Shown piece by piece: positions 26,770 to 32,681 of a DNA stretch of 64,000 bases (its first letter is position 1; every line of letters starts with the position of its first letter). Made by a program: the position numbers and the translations under genes. Source of the stretch: Gemmatimonadota bacterium. GTDB lineage: Bacteria; Gemmatimonadota; Gemmatimonadetes; Longimicrobiales; Longimicrobiaceae. A model generated the notes under the pieces. It was not told the origin of the DNA. It did not search any database and worked only from the letters and a program-made list of their open reading frames with translations. The stretch spans positions 1 through 64,000 of the forward strand of contig JAQBQD010000002.1 of assembly GCA_028287185.1 (NCBI GenBank), given 5' to 3'.

Positions 26770-28173
26770 ATGGGTAAAGAGACGGCAGTTGTCAACAATC
26801 GCGCGGCGGTAGCTGGTGGAAAGGAGCGGGACGCGAGTCCGCCCGACCCGCGGGCCATGCGCGCGGAGTGGGTCCGGCGCACGCAGAGCCGCGCGCTGGA
26901 GGCGGCGCAGGCAGTCGTGAACGCGTTCGCCCCCGTGCTGGATGGCTCGATGGAGGGCCAGCACGCAGACGGCAGCGAGGTGGGGGTCGTGCTCAACTCC
27001 CTGAGCGACACCCGAGACGCCCTGCTGCGGGCCGTCCACGGCGAGCGGGACGCGGCGGACACGCCCTCCGGTTCACCGGCATCCGAGCGCGGCAGCGACG
27101 CGCGCCATGCGGTGCGCGCCCTCGCAGGCTGGTGGGACGTGCTGCGGCGGCTGGTCAGCGCCGGCGCCGACCTCGGCGAGGTGGCGCGCCGGCATCGCGT
27201 GATGGGAGCCACCGCCGCGAACCTGGCCGATCTGCCGGGCGGGGGCGACGGCTGGGCCGAGGCGGCAGAGGCGACCTTCGACGCCTACTTCACCGCGTGC
27301 TCGGTGATGTCGCACGGCCAGGGCGTTGCGCCCGCGGCCGTGGACCCGCTCCAGCAGGTGGACGCCATCGTCATGCGCGCGATCGCCGCGACTCAGGCGG
27401 TGGTCGAGGCCGGCGAGGCGAAGGTGGCGGCGGCGTTCTGGCCGCTCACCTCGCTCGGGAACGGCGACCTGGTGGACGGCACCGGCGGCCCGCTGGGCGA
27501 GCTCGCCCAGATCGTCCTCGGGTCGCTCAACGAAAACCTCGAGGATTTCATCCTGGCCCATGTGCCCGAGACGGACGCGGGTACGCGCGAGCGCTTCGAC
27601 GCGGCGGCGCGCGGCTTCAAACCGGTGCTTTCTATCTCCGTGGATGCAGAGGAGGATCTGTACATCGCGGATGCGTACTTCAAGCTCCTGGCGCACCTGC
27701 ACGAAACGGGGGCCGTGGCGTTCTCGTGGCAGGTCCAGAGCGCCCGCGTGTTCGACGTGGTGGCTCGGAACCTCGCGGAGATGGCCAGCAGCGACGGCAC
27801 GGGCGAAGGCACGTGGTTCGACGGGATCGTGCGGGACCGCCAGCGCTACCTGAGCGCGTTCGGCGGGCGGGTGCCGCCGGAGTTCCACCGGGAGATGGCG
27901 GAGGCGCTCGCCGCGGGCTTCTCCGCCCTCGCGGTGGAGGGCGCCGCCGGGGACGGGCTACGGGGGTCGATGCCCTTCGAGCGGTACGTGCGCCTCGCGA
28001 CGGAGCTTCCCGGTTTCCGCGAAGCCGTTGGCCGCGACGGACTCTCGGGCGAAACGTGCCTCTTGGTTGCGAGCGGCCTATACCCCGCGACGCTGCAGCC
28101 GCGCGCCTGCTGCCTGATCGTGGCGGAGCTGCTTGCCGCGCTCACGGCTTCGGGCGTGGAGGTGGCGTCGTGA
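26770..28173 (+). CDS. Unknown prophage cargo protein A, 467 residues
   Basis: A largely alpha-helical, acidic soluble protein with no transmembrane segment and no nucleotide-binding or nuclease motif that I can see. Recognisable local patterns are ALAGWWDVLRRLVSAGADL, NENLEDFILAHVPETDAGTR and DAEEDLYIADAYFKLLAHL. The N-terminal 30 residues are charged and probably flexible. It is the first gene of a tightly coupled set of three: its stop overlaps the GTG start of protein B (GTGA). A GGAGGTG sequence precedes the start, but at unusually long spacing. Confidence 0.65.
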   Translation: MGKETAVVNNRAAVAGGKERDASPPDPRAMRAEWVRRTQSRALEAAQAVVNAFAPVLDGSMEGQHADGSEVGVVLNSLSDTRDALLRAVHGERDAADTPSGSPASERGSDARHAVRALAGWWDVLRRLVSAGADLGEVARRHRVMGATAANLADLPGGGDGWAEAAEATFDAYFTACSVMSHGQGVAPAAVDPLQQVDAIVMRAIAATQAVVEAGEAKVAAAFWPLTSLGNGDLVDGTGGPLGELAQIVLGSLNENLEDFILAHVPETDAGTRERFDAAARGFKPVLSISVDAEEDLYIADAYFKLLAHLHETGAVAFSWQVQSARVFDVVARNLAEMASSDGTGEGTWFDGIVRDRQRYLSAFGGRVPPEFHREMAEALAAGFSALAVEGAAGDGLRGSMPFERYVRLATELPGFREAVGRDGLSGETCLLVASGLYPATLQPRACCLIVAELLAALTASGVEVAS

Positions 28174-28673
28174 CGGCCCGGGCAGGAACGCCGGCCGCGG
28201 CGGACGCGCTTCCCCGCGCCGCGCGGGAAGCCGTCGCCGAGATGCGGGCGATGATCGAGCCGGTGTGCTTCCTCGCCCGCATCGACGGGCGCGAGGAAGG
28301 GTGTGACGTCTTCGACGGCTCAATCGCGCAGAGCGCCGCGCCGTGGTTCGCCCACCTGCAGGACGAGCTCGACCGCTTCGTGGACGCGTGCGCCGGTCGG
28401 GAGCGGGAGGAGCCGTATCCGGACGGGCCCTTCGCGGTGGACATGATCCGCACCTTCCGCAACCGCGTGGCTGGCCTGGCCGCGCTGGCCGAGGCGATCC
28501 GCGAGCCCAGCATCACGGAACACCTCTGCCACGCCCGGGAACCACAGCGCGAGGGGAGTCCGCTGGTCGAACCCTTCTCGCAGAGCGTCGCGGCGGCCGT
28601 GCGCGAGGTGTTCGAATCGTTCCCACGCTGGGCTGCCATGCTGATCGGCGTGCGCGCCGGGGGTGCGTCGTGA
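28170..28673 (+). CDS. Unknown prophage cargo protein B, 167 residues
   Basis: A helical protein with aromatic and acidic residues in helices, for example APWFAHLQDELDRFVDACAGRE and SVAAAVREVFESFPRWAAMLIGV. The GTG start overlaps the stop of protein A, and its own stop overlaps the GTG of protein C, so the three are very likely made in fixed proportion and act together. No family recognised. Confidence 0.65.
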   Translation: MTARAGTPAAADALPRAAREAVAEMRAMIEPVCFLARIDGREEGCDVFDGSIAQSAAPWFAHLQDELDRFVDACAGREREEPYPDGPFAVDMIRTFRNRVAGLAALAEAIREPSITEHLCHAREPQREGSPLVEPFSQSVAAAVREVFESFPRWAAMLIGVRAGGAS

Positions 28674-29374
28674 GCGCCGCGCGCGGGGTGCCGGTGCCAC
28701 TGGCCGACGGCCTCGATCAATACAGCCGCCTGGACGGGGTGGAAACGGATTTCATGGTGGCCCCGACGCTGGCGTGGGTGCGGGCGTGTCGGGCCGTGGA
28801 GCCGGCGAACCCCAGCCTGTACGCCTTCGAGGCCCTTCTGGGCGCGGTCGTCGCCGGATGGAACGCGCTCTACCCCCTCATCCATGCAGCGTGCCGGGAG
28901 CCGACGGACGGGGAAAGGCGGACGGCTTCGGTCGGCTCGGAATGGGCGAGCGACCCCGAGCGGTGGCTGGGGGATTTCGTCGGACAGCGCATCGTCCGCG
29001 GCTTCCACCTCGTCACGAACGCCTGCCTGGCCCAGCAGGAGTTCCCCTTCCGCCACCGGCGGCTCCATGCGCTCCGGATGAGCGCCGAAGCCGATCCGAG
29101 TACCGAGCTGGACGGCCCGCTCTGGGCACTGGCAATGGACCTATACCTGATGCGAGCCGCGACGGCGGGGTCGGAAGGGGGAATCGGGGCGGTCGCCCGG
29201 GAATGCCTGAACGACCGGCTGGACCTGCCGACGTGGCTCGAAGAGGTGTCGGACCTGGGATGGGCAACGGACTGCGCCGCACACCCGCTGTTGCACGTCG
29301 CCGTTCGTAACGACGCCGCTCAGGCTGTGCTCCAGCGGCTCGCGGACCGCATGTCGGCCGAGGGGGGCATCTGA
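28670..29374 (+). CDS. Unknown prophage cargo protein C, 234 residues
   Basis: A helical protein with FMVAPTLAWVRACRAVEPANPSLYAF, DFVGQRIVRGFHLVTNACLAQQEFPF and RHRRLHALRMSAE. Each of proteins A, B and C has similar amphipathic helix spacing, which could reflect distant relatedness, but I cannot demonstrate it. GTG start in a GTGA overlap with B. Its stop overlaps a possible CTG start of a short secreted peptide. Confidence 0.65.
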   Translation: MSAARGVPVPLADGLDQYSRLDGVETDFMVAPTLAWVRACRAVEPANPSLYAFEALLGAVVAGWNALYPLIHAACREPTDGERRTASVGSEWASDPERWLGDFVGQRIVRGFHLVTNACLAQQEFPFRHRRLHALRMSAEADPSTELDGPLWALAMDLYLMRAATAGSEGGIGAVARECLNDRLDLPTWLEEVSDLGWATDCAAHPLLHVAVRNDAAQAVLQRLADRMSAEGGI

Positions 29375-29598
29375 GGCGGCGGACGCTGGTGGCGCTGGCC
29401 GCGCTGGTGGTGGCGGGCGCCGTCGCCGCGGCGAAAACCCCGCCCCCCAGGGAGGAGATTCCGGCCGGAGCGCCCACGCCGGAGCGAATCTCCGCCCCCA
29501 GGGGAGGAGATTCCGGAAACCCCGCCCCCCAGGGAGGAGTTTCGCCGCCCGGCCTGGCCGGGTGCTCGGGACCGCGGGCGTGTATGTCCGCGGTGTGA
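29371..29598 (+). CDS. Possible secreted Pro/Gly-rich peptide with CTG start
   Basis: If translation starts at the CTG overlapping the stop of protein C (CTGA), the product opens with Arg-rich residues then LVALAALVVAGAVAAA, a good Sec signal peptide. A Pro/Arg/Glu-rich mature part of about 55 residues follows. Three imperfect 25-bp direct repeats (core CCCCCCAGGGAGGAG) at about 29438, 29491 and 29520 encode the PPREEIP / APRGGDSG / APQGGVSP segments. A GTG at 29389 would remove most of the signal's positive end. A terminator follows immediately. The gene is uncertain. Confidence 0.4.
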   Translation: MRRRTLVALAALVVAGAVAAAKTPPPREEIPAGAPTPERISAPRGGDSGNPAPQGGVSPPGLAGCSGPRACMSAV

Positions 29599-29601
29599 CG
29601 G

Positions 29602-29637
29602 TCCAGGGCCCAGCGCCACCCCGGCGCTGGGCCCTGG
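29602..29637 (+). terminator. Terminator of the A-B-C operon
   Basis: 15-bp stem CCAGGGCCCAGCGCC / GGCGCTGGGCCCTGG followed by CTCTTT, running directly into the palindrome at 29641. Confidence 0.8.
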
Positions 29638-29640
29638 CTC

Positions 29641-29654
29641 TTTCCACGTGGAAA
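29641..29654. promoter_or_regulatory. Palindromic site TTTCCACGTGGAAA (copy 2)
   Basis: Identical to copy 1, placed right after the terminator T tract. Confidence 0.55.
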
Positions 29655-29774
29655 CCCGGTGTGCGCAGATCAACCCCCTTGACCGGCCGAGGGGTCCGGC
29701 ACCACGTTGGAAGGCCCCGGACGGCTCCGACTGCCGCCCGCGGGGAGAATCGCCTACCGACCAAGGAGAATCGA

Positions 29775-29873
29775 ATGACCGACAACGGCGGAACGCTCGG
29801 AGGCCCCGGGATCATCGGCAGCTCAGGCGGGAGGGCGACGGCCCGGTCCGGCGGAATGATGGGGGGAACGTGA
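29775..29873 (+). CDS. Glycine-rich mini-ORF 1, 32 residues
   Basis: MTDNGGTLGGPGIIGSSGG at the start, with Arg/Ser and Met-Met-Gly-Gly-Thr at the end. The only member of the array with an ATG and a standalone AGGAGA ribosome site, so ribosomes probably load here. Its stop TGA overlaps the GTG of mini-ORF 2. Confidence 0.6.
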   Translation: MTDNGGTLGGPGIIGSSGGRATARSGGMMGGT

Positions 29874-29962
29874 ACGGCGGGACGATCGGCTCAAGCGGCC
29901 GGAAAGGCGGATGGCTGGGCAGCGGGGGCTCCGTCGTGGATCCGGCCGGAGTGGGCTCGTGA
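29870..29962 (+). CDS. Glycine-rich mini-ORF 2, 30 residues
   Basis: Opens MNGGTIGSSGRKGGWLGSGG, then SVVDPAGVGS. The GTGA overlap at each end and GGGGGGA just upstream support reinitiation. Shares the shape Asn-Gly-Gly ... Gly-Gly-Trp ... Val-Val-(Asn/Asp)-Pro with ORFs 4 and 6. Confidence 0.6.
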   Translation: MNGGTIGSSGRKGGWLGSGGSVVDPAGVGS

Positions 29963-30066
29963 ACGGTGGCGTCGGTGGCGGCGTGGGCCGCACGGCTCGC
30001 TCGTGCGTCGGCACCACGCTGGGGGGCGGCAGCGCCGTCGTCAACCCGACCGGAAGCGGCTCGTGA
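29959..30066 (+). CDS. Glycine-rich mini-ORF 3, 35 residues
   Basis: Opens MNGGVGGGVGRTARSCVG and ends TTLGGGSAVVNPTGSGS. The only member with a cysteine. GTGA overlaps on both sides. Confidence 0.6.
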   Translation: MNGGVGGGVGRTARSCVGTTLGGGSAVVNPTGSGS

Positions 30067-30230
30067 ACGGCGGGACGTTGGGCTCGGGTGGCCGCATCGG
30101 TGGCTGGGTGGGCGGCGGGAGCCGCGGCGTCGTGAACCCGATGGGGAGCGGCAACAGGAGCGGCCGCACCATCACCACGACCGGCTCGGGCAACCGCAGC
30201 GGCGGGTGGGTGGGCGGGAGCGGATCGTGA
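30063..30230 (+). CDS. Glycine-rich mini-ORF 4, 55 residues
   Basis: Opens MNGGTLGSGGRIGGWVGGGS, then RGVVNPMGSGNRSG, a Thr-rich patch and a second GSGNRSGGWVGG unit, as if two repeats were fused. GTGA overlaps on both sides. Confidence 0.6.
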   Translation: MNGGTLGSGGRIGGWVGGGSRGVVNPMGSGNRSGRTITTTGSGNRSGGWVGGSGS

Positions 30231-30427
30231 ACGGCGGCGCGGTCGGCTCCGGCAACCGATCCGGCGGCACCCTCGGAGGCGGCTCGTTGCCCGTGCGAAG
30301 CAGTGGCGGCACCATCGGCGGCAGTTCGGCGCCGCAGCGCAACGGCGGCGTGGGCTCAGGCGCACGCACGGACGACGGATGGTTGGGTGGCGGCGGGGGC
30401 ACTCCTGCCGGGCGTGGTAGCTCGTGA
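30227..30427 (+). CDS. Glycine-rich mini-ORF 5, 66 residues
   Basis: The longest closed member. It opens MNGGAVGSGNRSGGTLGGGS and contains SSGGTIGGSSAPQRNGG and DDGWLGGGGG. GTGA overlaps on both sides. Confidence 0.6.
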   Translation: MNGGAVGSGNRSGGTLGGGSLPVRSSGGTIGGSSAPQRNGGVGSGARTDDGWLGGGGGTPAGRGSS

Positions 30428-30603
30428 ACGGCGGGACGATGGGCTCCGGCACCCGCACGTGGCGAGGCTGGTTGGGTGGTGGGAGCCGGAGCGTCGTCAA
30501 CCCCGTGGGAAGCGGGAATCGTGCGGACGGCGGGTGGGTGGGCGGCGGCGGTAGCGCAGCCGGACGGGCGCCGCACACTCACGCACTCCCCATAGAGGCC
30601 CCC
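30424..30603 (+). CDS. Glycine-rich mini-ORF 6, open into the next gene
   Basis: Opens MNGGTMGSGTRTWRGWLGGG, then SRSVVNPVGSGNRADGGWVGG. Unlike the others it has no stop: the frame continues through a linker into the ATG of the secreted protein at 30604. Either it is an N-terminal extension of that protein, or its stop has been lost. Confidence 0.5.
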
Positions 30604-31221
30604 ATGATTTTACGGACCTTCATTGCATGCGTGCTCGTGGCCGGACTCGCGTCTCGCGGAGAAGCGCAGATAGCCACGGCTGATTACATTCCCGACTCTT
30701 CGCTATTGCACACAGGCTCCCCCATCGCAGGGTTCGCCTCCACTCCCTGGGGCGCGAGCCGGTCCGCTGTGATTCGTCGCCTCGGGGCGCCGCGGAGTGT
30801 CCAACGCCTCGCGGGAACGGATGCGATCGTCTATCACCAGACGGTCCTGCATTACCGCGCAACGGCAGTGTACCTGTTCCGCGGCGACGACGGATTGGTG
30901 GCGGGGATGTACAACTTCGATCTTCCGATGAACGCCGACTGCGAGGCGGTCTACGACGCGATCGCGTCGGCGATCGCGTCCCGGTACCCGAACGACAGCC
31001 CCCTGGAAGAAAAAACGAACGCCTCCTCCCTCTCGTTCTGTGATGGCGTTCTGATCGGGAAGGCGGCGGCTCAAACGGCTTGGTTGGACGCGCAAGGGAA
31101 CAGTGCGAGTGTCTCGATCGATTCGGAGCATCCCCGGCGAGTCTTCGTGCTCTATTCGACGCGGCTCGCGTTTGACGGGGTCGAAGCCGCGAACGCCGCC
31201 GAAGTGCGTCGACAGTTCTAG
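30604..31221 (+). CDS. Exported protein of unknown function, 205 residues
   Basis: The Sec signal peptide MILRTFIACVLVAGLASRGEA is cleaved before QIATADY. The mature domain has STPWGASRSAVIRRLGAPRS, YHQTVLHYRATAVYLFRGDDGLVAGMYNF and a Cys pair (ADCEAVYD, LSFCDG). This resembles small bacterial envelope domains that begin with a P-W-G-x-S segment. The internal ATG at 30604, preceded by AGAGG, is chosen because the signal peptide begins there; the in-frame Gly-rich leader from 30424 would mask the signal. Confidence 0.7.
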   Translation: MILRTFIACVLVAGLASRGEAQIATADYIPDSSLLHTGSPIAGFASTPWGASRSAVIRRLGAPRSVQRLAGTDAIVYHQTVLHYRATAVYLFRGDDGLVAGMYNFDLPMNADCEAVYDAIASAIASRYPNDSPLEEKTNASSLSFCDGVLIGKAAAQTAWLDAQGNSASVSIDSEHPRRVFVLYSTRLAFDGVEAANAAEVRRQF

Positions 31222-31232
31222 TTCGTCCCCGC

Positions 31233-31246
31233 ATTCCGGCCGGAAT
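31233..31246. promoter_or_regulatory. Palindromic site ATTCCGGCCGGAAT
   Basis: Perfect 14-bp palindrome 11 bp after the stop at 31221. Related sites at 36877 (identical), 43224 and 52963 (one base off). Confidence 0.45.
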
Positions 31247-31315
31247 GACGCATCACTCCCCCGCCGCCTACCGCTCGGCAAACCGCATCGCCGGATCGAC
31301 CACTTCGCCGCAGCG

Positions 31316-31585
31316 ATGGATTTCCACAGACCGCGCGAGGATCTGGCCGACCTGCTCCGCCAGACCGCCGACACCGAGCGCGCGGGAACCCTTCCGCCCC
31401 CGGTGATTGCTCGCCTCCGGCGCATCCTCGCGCACCTGGCCGGCGAGCCCGATCGGGCACGGGCAGCGACCGATCTCCGCGCCCTGCAGGCGCTACTCAA
31501 CAAGGGACGGGTTCCGCGGGCGGCGCGGCCGCTGGTCCTGCAGGTGGTGCGGTTGGCGGTCGCCGGGATGCGGGGCGCGGAGTAG
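31316..31585 (+). CDS. Small helical protein, 89 residues
   Basis: MDFHRPREDLADLLRQTADT, then a predicted helical bundle rich in Arg/Leu/Ala (PPPVIARLRRILAHLAGEP, AARPLVLQVVRLAVAGMRG). No membrane segment or known motif. The ATG was chosen for amino-acid composition; a longer upstream frame is Ser/Arg-rich and reads as noncoding. A strong terminator follows, which supports a real gene end. Confidence 0.55.
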   Translation: MDFHRPREDLADLLRQTADTERAGTLPPPVIARLRRILAHLAGEPDRARAATDLRALQALLNKGRVPRAARPLVLQVVRLAVAGMRGAE

Positions 31586-31602
31586 CGGGAGTGGGTCGGA
31601 AC

Positions 31603-31635
31603 GGGGCCGTGCACCGAATCGCGGTGCACGGCCCC
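31603..31635 (+). terminator. Terminator at the end of the cargo region
   Basis: 14-bp perfect stem GGGGCCGTGCACCG / CGGTGCACGGCCCC with a 5-nt loop, followed by TGGTTCTTT and then the palindrome at 31642. It separates the rightward cargo from the leftward late operon. Confidence 0.8.
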
Positions 31636-31641
31636 TGGTTC

Positions 31642-31655
31642 TTTCCACGCGGAAA
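31642..31655. promoter_or_regulatory. Palindromic site TTTCCACGCGGAAA (copy 3)
   Basis: Same arrangement as copy 2: terminator stem, CTGG, pyrimidines, then the site. One central base differs (C for T). Confidence 0.55.
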
Positions 31656-31694
31656 CCTCTGAGTGGCGCCCGTGCGGCCGAGTTGCGCGCGCCC

Positions 31695-32300
31695 TCAATC
31701 CTGGTCGCGAATTAGGCCCACCCCTTCCCGCGCGGCCGCTCCGCCCGCCTGCGGCACCCGCCCCTCCCGCAGCGCGTCCACCGCCGTTTCCACCACCCGC
31801 GGCACCCGCACCACGAGCCGCAGGTTGCGGATGATGGAGGTCGCCTCCGCGCCGATCAGGGCCAGCAGCATCACGCGCGTCATGGGCTGCCAGGCCAGCA
31901 GCGCGGCCGCGGTGTCCGACAGGCACGCCCGTACGGTCCAGTCGATCATCACCCCCAGAGGCACCATGTGCAGCTCCAGCGCCTTCCGCGCGATCCCGTG
32001 CTTGTACGCAGTCCACGCGAACACCTCGGTCGGGCTCAGGTAGGCGCGGAGCCCGCCGGAGGTGCAGTCCAGCAGGATGCAGCCCACGGCGGCGAGCACC
32101 AGGATGAGGTTGAGCTGTCCCAGCAGCAGCCCCGCGCAGGCGACGGTGCCGGCGCAGATCACCCCGGCCGGCTCCACGGACAGCACGATGGCCAGCGGCC
32201 CACGAAGCGCAGGGGTCAGGCGGTGCGGCGTCATACGGCGCTCGGGGTAGGGGCGGTGCACGCGGACCTTCGCCACGCGCGAGGGAACGGCGGCCGCCAT
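31695..32300 (-). CDS. Phage holin family protein
   Basis: 201 residues with about three to four hydrophobic helices: LAIVLSVEPAGVICAGTVAC, LLGQLNLILVLAAVGCILLD and the family-like pair LSPTEVFAWTAYKHGIARKALEL ... LLALIGAEATSIIRNL. This matches the phage holin 4 (TcdE/LL-H-like) layout. It would make the membrane lesion that releases lysis enzymes or triggers lysis. It is the last gene of the leftward late operon and overlaps the preceding stop by ATGA. No endolysin gene was identified next to it. Confidence 0.7.
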   Translation of the reverse strand: MAAAVPSRVAKVRVHRPYPERRMTPHRLTPALRGPLAIVLSVEPAGVICAGTVACAGLLLGQLNLILVLAAVGCILLDCTSGGLRAYLSPTEVFAWTAYKHGIARKALELHMVPLGVMIDWTVRACLSDTAAALLAWQPMTRVMLLALIGAEATSIIRNLRLVVRVPRVVETAVDALREGRVPQAGGAAAREGVGLIRDQD

Positions 32301-32665
32301 CAGAGCGGCCCGTCCAGCAGCAGCACAGGTCCGCCGTCCACGGGTACCTCGTCGTGGCCCACCTGGGCCGGGACGAGTTGCACCATGTAGGTGTCCACCG
32401 CCGCCCGAGCGCCCTGCAGGTTGCTGGCATCGTTGAGCCAGTTGAGGACTCCCTCGGGCGAGTCCGGATAGTTCGCGCCAGCCGCGACCGCGGACAGCTG
32501 GCAGGCGCGGATCGCCTCGTAGATCGGCGGCAGGTTGTCGGACAGGACGTCGGACAGGACGTCGGGCAGCGAGGGCGCCACCATGTCGGTGATGGCGGGT
32601 TTTAGGCTCAGGGCGGTTTCGGCGCAGCGGAGCGCGGTCGGGTAGTCGGGAGCGGTGAGCGGCAT
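32300..32665 (-). CDS. Hypothetical late protein, 121 residues
   Basis: A soluble, mostly helical protein (PTALRCAETALSLKPAITDM, LPPIYEAIRACQLSAVAAG). It lies between tail spike and holin and is coupled to the holin by ATGA. The position suits a tail-fibre chaperone or lysis accessory, but no motif supports either. Confidence 0.6.
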   Translation of the reverse strand: MPLTAPDYPTALRCAETALSLKPAITDMVAPSLPDVLSDVLSDNLPPIYEAIRACQLSAVAAGANYPDSPEGVLNWLNDASNLQGARAAVDTYMVQLVPAQVGHDEVPVDGGPVLLLDGPL

Positions 32666-32681
32666 GGGAAACCCTCGGGAA

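Noticed and set aside
29436-29541. CRISPR-like repeats
   Set aside because: Only three imperfect copies at uneven spacing within one possible reading frame.
29775-30603. One frameshifted Gly-rich tail-fibre gene (decay product)
   Set aside because: Random decay would give mixed indels; here every junction is exactly GTGA with a fresh start and the same -1 step, so coupled ORFs are the better reading. Not fully excluded.
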